64,000 bases of DNA from Halorarius halobius (GTDB lineage Archaea; Halobacteriota; Halobacteria; Halobacteriales; Haloarculaceae), in the NCBI RefSeq assembly GCF_024298865.1, contig NZ_CP101161.1, forward strand, positions 765,227 through 829,226, written 5' to 3'. This document shows, in pieces, positions 15,136 through 23,344 of the stretch. The notes under the pieces are model-generated. The model saw only the letters and a program-made list of their open reading frames with translations. It was not told where the DNA came from and searched no databases. A program made the translations under genes and the position numbers. The first letter of the stretch is position 1. Every line of letters begins with the position of its first letter.

Positions 15136-18100
15136 ATGTCGGAGACGTGTACGTTCACGTTGCGGCCGGACGGGAGCGACGGGACCAGCCTCGCGGAGCC
15201 GTGGGACTGCCCACACGAGACCCACGAGGACGCCGAGCGGTGCCTGTTCCATCTCGACCCGGCGGCGCGTGCCGAACGGGGTATCGACGACGAGGACGTG
15301 ACCGCGGCGCTGGCGGCGGTCGCCGAACGCGAGGGCGAGGCGGCCAAGCGCCTGCTCGGCGCCTACCTCGGAGAGGTGGACTTCTCGTTTGCGACGCTGG
15401 AGGCGCCCGACCAGTACCCGATAGACCTCCGGGGCGCCACGGTCGACGGGACGCTCGACCTCTCGAACAGCGAGGTGTGCCAGCCGCTCGACCTCCGGGG
15501 AGCGAGCCTCGACGTGCTCGACGTCGAGGCGGCGACGTTCCGCGAGTCGGTGGGGCTCGTCGCCGCGAGCGTCGCCGGCGAAGTGCGCGCGGAGGGGCTG
15601 GTCGTCGAGGGCGACCTCTCGGTCCAGCGGTCGACGTTCGGGGCGGCGGTGAACTTCGACGAGGCGCGGTTCCACGGCGACAGCTGTTTCCGCGACACCC
15701 GGTACGCCGCGCCCGTCCGGTTCCGGGGCGCGGAGTTCCGCGGCGACGCCAACCTGCTCGACGACGACGCCTGTTTCGAGGACGCCGTCTTCGAGCGCGA
15801 GGTGACGTTCGAGCAGGCGGAGTTCCGCTACGCCGACTTCGTCAACACGGCGTTCGACGGCGACGCCGGATTTCTGGAGGCGCGGTTCGACGGCGACGCC
15901 GAGTTCACCGACGCGACGTTCGGGGGCGACGCCGACTTCCGTGGCGTCGAGTTCCACGGCGACGCCAACGTCAGCGTCGACGACGTGACGTTCGCGAACG
16001 CCACCTTCGACGGCGACGCCGTGTTCACCGGCGGCCGGTTCCGGCGTGCGGTGTTCGACGATGCCGCCTTCGACGGCGACGCGAGGTTCGCGGACACCAC
16101 CTTCGACGAGGAGACGTCGTTCCGGGACTGCGCGTTCGCGGACGCCACCTTCGACGAGGCGCGGTTCCACGACGACACCGCCTTCGCCGACGCGGAGTTC
16201 GAGGCCGCGCTGTCGCTTCGCGGCGTCGAGTTCCACGGCGGCGACAACGTCGAGGACGACGACGTGACGTTCGAGCGCGCCGAGTTCGGGGCCGGCGTCG
16301 ACGCCACGGGCGCGACGTTCGCGTTCGCCAACTTCCGTGCGGCGCGGTTCCGCGACGACGCCGCCTTCGCCGACACCACCTTCGAGGGGGAGGCGGTGTT
16401 CGAGGACGCCGCCTTCGAGGGGGAGGCGGCGTTCGCGGAGGCGCGGTTCCACGACGACACCGCCTTCGCGGCGGTTGCGTTCGACGGCGACGCGGACTTC
16501 CGTGGCGTCGAGTTCCGCGGCGGCGACAACGTCGCCGACGAGGACGTCACGTTCGCGGACGCCACCTTCGACGCCGAGGCGTCGTTCCGCAACGCCGCGT
16601 TCCAGTACGCCACCTTCGCGGACGCCACCTTCGCGGAGGGCGCCGAGTTCAGCGACGCGACGTTCGCGCTCGACGCCGCGTTCCCCGACACCGAGTGGGA
16701 CGGCGCGGCCAGGTTCGTCGAGGCTCGGTTCCGCGACGACGCCTCCTTCCGGGGGGCGACGCTGTCGGGCGTCGCGGAGTTCCGGGGCGCGGAGTTCCAC
16801 GGCGGCGACAACACACGCGACGACGACCTGACGTTCGCGGACGCCACCTTCGAGCGGGAGGCGACGTTCGAGGCCGGGAGCTTCCGGTACGCCACGTTCG
16901 CCGACGCCACCTTCGAGGGGACGGCGACGTTCACCGAGACGGCGTTCGACGGCGACGCCGAGTTCACCGACGCCGTCTTCGAGCGCGAGGCGACGTTCGA
17001 CGAGGCTCGGTTCCGCGACGACGCCTCCTTCGACGGTGCCGCCTTCGACGACGTGGCGACGTTCCGGGGCACGGAGTTCCAGGGCGGCGCGAACCTGCTC
17101 GACGACGACGCGACGTTCAACCACGCGACGTTCGCGGCGGGCGTCCGCTTCGACGACGCGGAGTTCGGCTACGCCGACTTCCGGGCGACCGCGTTCGAGG
17201 ACGACGCGATGTTCGTCGACGCGACGTTCACCGACAGCGCCACCTTCGAGGAGGCGACGGTCGCCGGCCTCGCGGACTTCGACGCGGCGTCGTTCGCCGA
17301 CGAAGCGACGTTCGACGGGGTCCGATTCCACGACGAGGCGGTGTTCGACGAGACGCGGTTCGGGAGCAACGCCACGTTCGGCGACGCTGTCTTCGAGGGG
17401 CCGGCGTCGATGAAGGGCGCCGCCTTCGAGGGGAGCCCGACCGTGCTGGACGACGACGCCGACTTCCGGGGGACGCGGTTCGCCGCCGAGGTGGAGTTCT
17501 CGCGGGCGCGGTTCCGCTACGCCAACTTCTCGGGCGCGCAGTTCGAGGACGATGTCTCATTCGAGCGGGTCCACCTCGAACACGGTGCGGAGTTCACCGA
17601 CGCCGTCGTCGGCGGCTCCTTCGAGATGGACGACGCCCGGTTCGACGGCGACGCCACCTTCGAGGCCGTCACGTTCGCGGGCGGCGTCACGTTCAACGGG
17701 ACGGAGTTCCACGGCGGCTCGAACACCGAGACGGAGGACGTCACCTTCGAGCGAGCCACGTTCGAGGCGGGCGCACATTTCTACCGCGTTGAGTTCCACA
17801 CCGCCAACTTCCAGGGAACCGAGTTCGCCACCCGTGCCCGGTTCGTCGAGAGCGAGTTCACCGAGCGACTGAAGTTCCGGGCGGCGCCGGCCGACTCCGC
17901 CGTTCTCGTGGACATGACGCGGGCCACGCTCGAGGGCGGCCACATCGAACAGCCCGAGGACGGCGAGACGTTCTACGACCTCGAGGAGGCGACGGTCCGG
18001 GAGGTGCGGTTCGAGCCGAACGAGAGCCGGTTCGAACTGTTCGACTACTTCCGCTTTCTCAACACCAACTTCGACGGCTTCGACTTCTCCGAGCATATGG

Positions 18101-18729
18101 ACCTGCTGGCGCGCAACGACTGGACCATCCACTCCTTCGAGTACCCGTCGGTGGCCGACGCCGACGAACTCGCCACGGACGACCTGCCGCCCGGCGACCT
18201 GGAGAGCACGTATCTGAAAGCGAAGAACAGCGCCGACGCGTTCGGCCAGCGGAAGGCCGCCTCGGAGTTCTACATCAAGGAGTTCTCCTTCCGCCGGCAG
18301 AAGAACCGCAACGTCGTGACCGACGGCGGCGAGGACCTCCGGACCCGGAGCCGGTCGGCCGGCCACTGGCTCGGCAACTGGCTACTGTACCAGACCTGTG
18401 GCTACGGCGAACGGCTCTGGCGCGTCGTCTACGTCTCGGTGGTCGTCGTCGGCGTCTGGGCGCTCCTGTACGCCACCGTCGCGGAAGGGACGCGCTCCTC
18501 CGTCGGGACGACGACGGGGTTCACCAGCGTCTCGCAGGCGCTCTCGCCCGAGGGGGCCGAAATCATGGGCCGGGTGCTCTACTTCAGCATCGTCACGTTC
18601 ACGACGCTCGGCTACGGCGACGTTCAGCCGGTCGGCCCCGTGGCGCGGACGCTCGCCGGCCTCGAGTCGTTCCTCGGGGCCCTGCTGGTCGCGCTGGTCG
18701 TGTTCGTCATCGGGCGGCGGATGGCCTGA
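15136..18729 (+). CDS. giant pentapeptide-repeat protein fused to K+-channel pore
   Basis: A 1,197-residue protein. Residues 1-40 carry a Cys/His cluster (C5, C25, H27, C36, H39 in the context WDCPHETHEDAERCLFHL) that may bind zinc. About residues 70-950 are pentapeptide-type repeats with a Phe every 5 or 6 residues (pattern AxFxGxAxF), predicted to form a long right-handed quadrilateral beta-helix. Eight acidic loops of the form FHGGDNVEDDDVTF interrupt it. Four consecutive copies are spaced exactly 282 bp (94 residues) apart at 16219, 16501, 16783 and 17065. The C-terminus has helix LWRVVYVSVVVVGVWALLYA (about 1093-1112), the selectivity filter TTLGYGDVQP (1156-1165) and a last helix, which is a two-TM potassium-channel module. 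The cytoplasmic beta-helix is probably a sensor or scaffold. The ATG at 15136 begins the Cys/His motif and is preferred over longer in-frame starts. Confidence 0.9.
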   Translation: MSETCTFTLRPDGSDGTSLAEPWDCPHETHEDAERCLFHLDPAARAERGIDDEDVTAALAAVAEREGEAAKRLLGAYLGEVDFSFATLEAPDQYPIDLRGATVDGTLDLSNSEVCQPLDLRGASLDVLDVEAATFRESVGLVAASVAGEVRAEGLVVEGDLSVQRSTFGAAVNFDEARFHGDSCFRDTRYAAPVRFRGAEFRGDANLLDDDACFEDAVFEREVTFEQAEFRYADFVNTAFDGDAGFLEARFDGDAEFTDATFGGDADFRGVEFHGDANVSVDDVTFANATFDGDAVFTGGRFRRAVFDDAAFDGDARFADTTFDEETSFRDCAFADATFDEARFHDDTAFADAEFEAALSLRGVEFHGGDNVEDDDVTFERAEFGAGVDATGATFAFANFRAARFRDDAAFADTTFEGEAVFEDAAFEGEAAFAEARFHDDTAFAAVAFDGDADFRGVEFRGGDNVADEDVTFADATFDAEASFRNAAFQYATFADATFAEGAEFSDATFALDAAFPDTEWDGAARFVEARFRDDASFRGATLSGVAEFRGAEFHGGDNTRDDDLTFADATFEREATFEAGSFRYATFADATFEGTATFTETAFDGDAEFTDAVFEREATFDEARFRDDASFDGAAFDDVATFRGTEFQGGANLLDDDATFNHATFAAGVRFDDAEFGYADFRATAFEDDAMFVDATFTDSATFEEATVAGLADFDAASFADEATFDGVRFHDEAVFDETRFGSNATFGDAVFEGPASMKGAAFEGSPTVLDDDADFRGTRFAAEVEFSRARFRYANFSGAQFEDDVSFERVHLEHGAEFTDAVVGGSFEMDDARFDGDATFEAVTFAGGVTFNGTEFHGGSNTETEDVTFERATFEAGAHFYRVEFHTANFQGTEFATRARFVESEFTERLKFRAAPADSAVLVDMTRATLEGGHIEQPEDGETFYDLEEATVREVRFEPNESRFELFDYFRFLNTNFDGFDFSEHMDLLARNDWTIHSFEYPSVADADELATDDLPPGDLESTYLKAKNSADAFGQRKAASEFYIKEFSFRRQKNRNVVTDGGEDLRTRSRSAGHWLGNWLLYQTCGYGERLWRVVYVSVVVVGVWALLYATVAEGTRSSVGTTTGFTSVSQALSPEGAEIMGRVLYFSIVTFTTLGYGDVQPVGPVARTLAGLESFLGALLVALVVFVIGRRMA

Positions 18730-19245
18730 CTACTCCCCGTCGGCGACCGAGTAGATGTCGAAGTCGCTCCGTTGCTGGCTCCGGTGCATCAGGTAGAACG
18801 AGGCGACGAGGATGAGCATCAGGAAGCCGTAGGCGGCCGCCGCGAGCAGCGCCTCCTCCTTCGTCCCGTACTTGCCGGTCCGGAAGCTGATTATCTTCCG
18901 GGCCATGGCGATGAGCCCGACGTTGATGACGATGGGGAGGATGTTCAGGTCCTCGACGTAGGAGATGACCGTCCGGTATATCTCGACGATTATCAGAAGC
19001 AGGAGCGCGGTGTCGATGAGCTTCAGGATGGCGTCGGGGTCGGTGAACCGCCCGCTGGCGATGAGCTGGTACAGTTTCAAGCCGAGGTCGAACACGCCGA
19101 TGGCGAACAGTACGACCATCAACAGCGCGGTCAGAAGCTCCAGCACCTCCATCAGGACCTCGGACTGGATGCCGAGCCCCTTGAGAACGTCGTCGAGGGT
19201 GAGGCCGCGGCCCCCCTCGACCGCCCCCTCCGTGTCCCCACTCAT
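18730..19245 (-). CDS. PsiE-like membrane protein
   Basis: A 171-residue protein from the ATG at 19245. An upstream in-frame start gives 25 extra residues with no family character. Four hydrophobic helices (LMEVLELLTALLMVVLFAIG, LLLLIIVEIYRTVISYV, ILPIVINVGLIAMARKII, ALLAAAAYGFLMLILVASFY) and the motif EIYRTV match the PsiE (phosphate-starvation-inducible) family. The biochemical role is unknown. Its stop codon abuts the stop of the convergent channel gene with no base between. Confidence 0.72.
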   Translation of the reverse strand: MSGDTEGAVEGGRGLTLDDVLKGLGIQSEVLMEVLELLTALLMVVLFAIGVFDLGLKLYQLIASGRFTDPDAILKLIDTALLLLIIVEIYRTVISYVEDLNILPIVINVGLIAMARKIISFRTGKYGTKEEALLAAAAYGFLMLILVASFYLMHRSQQRSDFDIYSVADGE

Positions 19246-19357
19246 GTGTGCTACCGCGGCCCATCCCGGTAAAGATGTTTTGTCTCGGTGAAACGACCGA
19301 CGGTCGGACGGAACCGGCATCTGCCGTCGGCGGGGACGGGGACCGAACGCGTGGGCG

Positions 19358-20815
19358 TCAGTCGGAGGCCAGCGCCTCCCCGCTCTCGGTCGACGGCGCG
19401 TCGTGGCTGGGTTCGAGCGCCGTGCGGGCCTCCGGAGCCAGTTTGTTCATCACGGCGCGGCCCTCGCGCTCGCGGACGACGATGCCGTCCTCGGCGAGCC
19501 GCGAGAGGTGGTGGCTCACCGTCGAGGGGTCACGCCCCAGTTCGTCGGCGATGTCGCTCACGGAAGCCGCCCCGAACCGCGCGATGGCGTCGATGACCGC
19601 GGCGGTGGCGTCCTCCTCGAGCGCGGCCGCGAGTTCGACGCCCTGCGTGTACGCCGGGTAGAAGCGGCGCTTCCCGCGCACCTTCGCACCGGAGACGAGG
19701 TCCTCGCGTTCGAGGACGCGGACGTGGTGACGCACCGTCGACAGCGGCAGGTCCGCGCGTTCGGCTACCTCCGAGAGATACGCGCCCGGCGTCTCGTCGA
19801 CGACTTCGTACACGTCGGCGCGGGCGTCGTGTTCGAGCGGGTCGGAGTCGTCGTACCGCGAGTAGCGGAACGGCGCGACGGTGCGGAGCAGGCGGTCGAG
19901 GGTGCGGCCGGGGGCGGACAGCGGCGCGACGCCGGCGGTCAGCGTCGACGCGAACGTCACGAGCGCCTGGGGCGTCACCGCGGCGCGCCGGGTGACCGCC
20001 GCGGCGGCGACCGCACCGACCCCGAGCGCGAGGCCCGTCGTCGGCCCGGCGGGAGCGGGCGTCGACCCCGCTGGCCCACGCTCGCCGAGCGCGAGGGCGT
20101 TCGAACTCGGAGCGTCCGTGCCGGTGGCATCGACGTCCGGACGCACCGGATCGACGCCGTCACGGACCGGCCCGGTAGCGTCCGTCATCGGCCCGACGCC
20201 GCCACCGACGCCCGACAGCGCCGTCACCGTCTCGCCGAGGAGCGCGTCCTGCTTGCCTGTCAGAGCCGATGCCGAGACGGCACCGGTCGTGTCGGACACC
20301 GCCGCGCCGTCGAAGGCGTCGAGCGTCGTCAACGGTACCACCTCCTCCCCCCCGGAAACGGCCGTCGTCGTGCCGTCGGCGCCGTCGGTGGCGACCGACG
20401 CCATCGACAGTTCGTCCGAGAGGGTGCCGAACCCGACGGCGTCGTCCACGGCGTCGGTCGACTCGGTCACGAGCGTCTCGGCCTCCTCACCGTCCGAAAA
20501 CGAGTCGTCGGACTCCCCGTCGGAGTCGCTCGACGAGTCGTCGAACGTCCGGTCACCGGAGGTCCCGGTCGAGTCGTCCGTCGAACCGTCACCGGAGGTC
20601 CCGGTCGAGTCGTCCGTCGAACCGCCGTCAGCCGACCCGTCAGTGCCGGAGTCCGTCGAGTCGTCGGAACCGTCTCCGTCGCTCAGGGTGCCGGCGACGG
20701 TCGACCCGCTGTCGGCGTCCTCCGAGCCGACCGCGGCCACGGGCGCGACCGCGACCGAACAGAGAGCGAGAACCATCACGACCACCGCGATGCACTGTGT
20801 GTTTACACGTCTCAT
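19358..20815 (-). CDS. probable membrane-bound HTH regulator with secreted Asp/Ser-rich domain
   Basis: A 485-residue protein. The N-terminal signal sequence (about residues 8-29, ending APVAAVG) is followed by a Ser/Asp/Gly/Thr-rich region (about 30-110) with a 12-residue repeat of the form GSTDDSTGTSGD. A less acidic part and a hydrophobic segment near residue 265 (TGLALGVGAVAAAAVTRRA) come next. The cytoplasmic C-terminus has two winged-helix domains: ADVYEVVDETPGAYLSEVAE with STVRHHVRVLERE, and ARFGAASVSDIADELG with STVSHHLSRLAEDGIVV. This layout fits a one-component membrane sensor-regulator. The protease gene upstream shares a promoter-proximal element. Target genes are unknown. Confidence 0.8.
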   Translation of the reverse strand: MRRVNTQCIAVVVMVLALCSVAVAPVAAVGSEDADSGSTVAGTLSDGDGSDDSTDSGTDGSADGGSTDDSTGTSGDGSTDDSTGTSGDRTFDDSSSDSDGESDDSFSDGEEAETLVTESTDAVDDAVGFGTLSDELSMASVATDGADGTTTAVSGGEEVVPLTTLDAFDGAAVSDTTGAVSASALTGKQDALLGETVTALSGVGGGVGPMTDATGPVRDGVDPVRPDVDATGTDAPSSNALALGERGPAGSTPAPAGPTTGLALGVGAVAAAAVTRRAAVTPQALVTFASTLTAGVAPLSAPGRTLDRLLRTVAPFRYSRYDDSDPLEHDARADVYEVVDETPGAYLSEVAERADLPLSTVRHHVRVLEREDLVSGAKVRGKRRFYPAYTQGVELAAALEEDATAAVIDAIARFGAASVSDIADELGRDPSTVSHHLSRLAEDGIVVREREGRAVMNKLAPEARTALEPSHDAPSTESGEALASD

Positions 20816-20995
20816 GCGAGGCCCGACCGTCCGCTGGTCATCCCTCGTTTCTCGTAGACCCGGTTAGTCGTTCTGTCGGCCATACGTGGGGGTTTATCAC
20901 TATCCGAGTATCGGCCGATAGACGGCTCGAGGCAAGCGTTTCCGGTCCGTCCGAAAGATTGATATGGACCGTTCCGACACCGTATTAAACCGTTG

Positions 20996-21011
20996 TGACA
21001 AACCCGTCAAA
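20996..21011 (-). promoter_or_regulatory. shared 16-bp element, copy 1
   Basis: On the minus strand this reads TTTGACGGGTTTGTCA and is followed a few bases later by CGGTTTAATAC, a TATA-like box. It contains TGAC/GTCA half-sites. A near-identical copy with a similar TTAA box lies before the 722-residue protease gene. Here it is 180 bp upstream of the HTH regulator start, implying a long leader or an operator. Confidence 0.55.
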
Positions 21012-21072
21012 CGATAACGGTTGTTCACGTTCGAGGGCGGTGCGGTTCGAGACGAAGCGGAGGTGTCGGTCC

Positions 21073-23241
21073 CTACTCGCCGACCGTCGCGCTGGCCGTC
21101 GCCCGGTTCCCCTGCGCGTCGGTGACGGTCAGCACCACCTCGAACTCCTCGTCGTTCGCGCCCCGTATCTCGAACTCGTCGGTGCCGCTGGCCGTCGCGC
21201 CGTCGACGGCCGTCGTCCGCTCGCGGACCACGGCGCCGGACTCGTCTATCACCTCGACGACGACCGCGTCGAGGTTCTCGTCGCCGTCGCTGACGGCCCA
21301 GTTCGCCGTTATCTCCGCGTGGGCGCTCTCGCCGCCGGCCTCGGTGACTTCGTAGCTGTCGACCGTCGGCGGCGGCGCCGTCGCCCCGTCGTCGCGCTCG
21401 GCGCGACCCCGGGCGAGCATCTCCTCGACGGCCGCCTCGGCGTCGACGAGCCCCTTCCCGATGTTGTGGACGGTGTGGTTCTTCTCCTCGAGGAACCGCG
21501 CCGTCTCCTCTATCACGTCGATGACCTCCAGCACGTCCGGGTACGCCCCGAACTCGGAGTAGTAGGCGTCGTTGACCAGTGCGACGACGCCCGCGGTGAC
21601 GGGAGTCGCCATCGAGGTGCCCGAGATGGCCTGGTAGTAGATGCCGTTGCTCTGGTCGGCTAGCTGGTCGCCTATCATCATCGTCGAGACGATGCTGTTG
21701 CCGGGCGCGCCCACCGAGGGGCGCTCGATGCCGAACGGCCGTTCCGGGTCGGGGATGCCGTCCTCGGCGTCGACGGCGACGACGGTGCCGTCGACCTGAT
21801 ACTGGCCGCCGCCGCGCGAGGACGTGACCTCCAGTTCGTACTGTGCCGAGTCGTCCGGGAGCGGGAGGTAGGTGCCGATGGTCAGCGCCGCCTCGTTGCG
21901 GGTGCCGTCGACGAACGTCGACCCGGCGGTGGCGACGGTGTCGTCCTCGGGACCGATGAGCCGGTACTCGAACTCGCTGGGTTCGGGCGCACCGGCACCC
22001 GAGGACGGCGACCACGTCAGCGTCGTGTCGACGTAGAACCCGTTCACCTCGGAGAGTGCGGTGTCGGGCGACGCCGAGAGGGCGAACGTGTCGGCCGTCT
22101 GGACCAGGAAGTTGGCGATGACGCCGGAGCCGGCCACCTCGTACACCGTCTCGGTGTCGGCGGCGGTCGGCGGCTCCAGCGAGTCGAGGAACTCCTCGTA
22201 GTTGGCCAGCGCCACGTCGCGGTCGTAGTTGTGGATGCTGTCGGACGAGGGGGGCCGACCGCGCGAGGAGAACCCGGTGACGTTGCCGTCGTCGCGCGTC
22301 GCCGCGATGCCGAGCACCCACGGCGCCTGCGCGGTGTTGCCGAGCGTGTTGTCGCCCGTCCGGGTGCAGGTGGCCCCACCGTCCGGGCCGCAGTTGCCCG
22401 CCGCGATGACCGGCAGGATGCCCGCCTGGTACGCGTGGTACGAGGCGACGATGTCGGGGTTCGCGGGGTCCATGTTCTGCCCGTTGCCCGAGATGGCCCC
22501 GAAGGAGTTGTTCACCGCCTGCACGTTCGTCCGGCCCGCTTCCTTGCGTGCGATGAGGTGGTCGAACGCGCCCAGCGCGTTCACGATGAGCAGCCCCGCG
22601 CCCGTCGAGTACATCGTCAGCGTCGCCTTGGGCGCCATCCCGCGGTTCGCCCGCTCGACGGAGCCGTCGCCCGCCACCGACCCGGAGACGTGGGTGCCGT
22701 GGCCGTTGCCGTCGGTGTCGGCCTTCCCCATGTCGACCCACATCGTCCCGCGGTCGAGCGGGTTCGTGTACTTGTAGTTGTGCGCGACGTTGATCTGGTG
22801 GTCGGGGTGGGGGCCGTCGAGCCCGGTGTCGATGACCGCCACGTGGCCGTGGGTGCCGTCGTAGCCGAGCTCCGCGGCGACCGACTCGGCGTTCGTCACC
22901 TCGCGGGCGTCGTCGTTGAACCACTCCAGTTCGTAGTTGGGGACGACCCGTACGACCGACTGGAGCCGCGAGATGCGCTCTATCTGCTCGCCCGTCGCCA
23001 CCGCGTACCCCATCGGGAGCGTCTCGAACCGGTAGTACCCCTCCGGAAGCGTGAACCGGTCGAGCGCCTCGACCGCCTCGTTGGAGGTGAACACGACGAC
23101 GACCTCCTGTGGGCCGCCGCCGGTGTCGAGGCGGTCGTCGAGCGTCTGCTCGGGTGTGCGTGCGCCCCCCGCCATCGGGAACAGCGCCGCCCCGCCCACC
23201 GCCGCGGTGCTCTGCAACAGCGTTCGCCTGTCGAACTGCAT
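21073..23241 (-). CDS. Tat-exported subtilisin-like serine protease (S8), 722 aa
   Basis: A secreted serine protease. Twin-arginine signal DRRTLLQSTAAVGGAALF and an inhibitor-type propeptide (about residues 35-110) come first. The catalytic triad is Asp138 (VAVIDTGLDG), His181 (GNGHGTHVSG) and Ser about 543 (SGTSMATPV). The long gap between His and Ser holds an inserted domain (about 300-470) with beta-rich, Thr/Asp-rich sequence. After the catalytic domain an Ig-like C-terminal module (about 600-722) carries EITANWAVSDGDENLDAVVV. It is paralogous to the next protease (shared EWFNDDAREVT before the catalytic domain). Confidence 0.93.
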   Translation of the reverse strand: MQFDRRTLLQSTAAVGGAALFPMAGGARTPEQTLDDRLDTGGGPQEVVVVFTSNEAVEALDRFTLPEGYYRFETLPMGYAVATGEQIERISRLQSVVRVVPNYELEWFNDDAREVTNAESVAAELGYDGTHGHVAVIDTGLDGPHPDHQINVAHNYKYTNPLDRGTMWVDMGKADTDGNGHGTHVSGSVAGDGSVERANRGMAPKATLTMYSTGAGLLIVNALGAFDHLIARKEAGRTNVQAVNNSFGAISGNGQNMDPANPDIVASYHAYQAGILPVIAAGNCGPDGGATCTRTGDNTLGNTAQAPWVLGIAATRDDGNVTGFSSRGRPPSSDSIHNYDRDVALANYEEFLDSLEPPTAADTETVYEVAGSGVIANFLVQTADTFALSASPDTALSEVNGFYVDTTLTWSPSSGAGAPEPSEFEYRLIGPEDDTVATAGSTFVDGTRNEAALTIGTYLPLPDDSAQYELEVTSSRGGGQYQVDGTVVAVDAEDGIPDPERPFGIERPSVGAPGNSIVSTMMIGDQLADQSNGIYYQAISGTSMATPVTAGVVALVNDAYYSEFGAYPDVLEVIDVIEETARFLEEKNHTVHNIGKGLVDAEAAVEEMLARGRAERDDGATAPPPTVDSYEVTEAGGESAHAEITANWAVSDGDENLDAVVVEVIDESGAVVRERTTAVDGATASGTDEFEIRGANDEEFEVVLTVTDAQGNRATASATVGE

Positions 23242-23276
23242 GGGAACTCGGCAGGGCTACCGGCTTAATCCGCTTC

Positions 23277-23293
23277 TGACAAACCCGTCCAAA
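23277..23293 (-). promoter_or_regulatory. shared element, copy 2, upstream of protease gene
   Basis: On the minus strand it reads TTTGGACGGGTTTGTCA, differing from the copy at 20996-21011 by one inserted base. It is followed by GCGGATTAAGCC, a TATA-like box, and lies 36-52 nt before the protease start. The placement fits a binding site just upstream of the promoter. Confidence 0.55.
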
Positions 23294-23310
23294 GAAGGCA
23301 TCACACACCC

Positions 23311-23315
23311 AAAAA
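23311..23315 (-). terminator. short oligo-T terminator after second protease
   Basis: Five T on the minus strand, about 30 bp past the stop of the 441-residue protease gene and before the promoter region of the next protease gene. This suggests the two protease genes are transcribed separately. Confidence 0.35.
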
Positions 23316-23344
23316 CGAGCTATAATCGGCCGCGTATAACCGAA

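Noticed and set aside
15031-17331. Long open frame of 766 codons antisense to the pentapeptide-channel gene
   Set aside because: Its sequence is Arg/Glu/Val-rich without any domain and exists because of the high-GC repetitive codons of the opposite strand. The sense protein has clear domains at both ends.
15147-17792. Open frame of 881 codons in another frame on the same strand within the channel gene
   Set aside because: It is almost only Arg, Gly and Ala, typical of an out-of-frame read of GAC/GCG-rich codons, and lacks acidic residues expected for a haloarchaeal protein.
20996-23293. Composite transposon bounded by the 16-bp direct repeats
   Set aside because: No transposase is inside or near, and both copies sit in the same orientation upstream of start codons next to TATA-like boxes, which fits shared regulation better.
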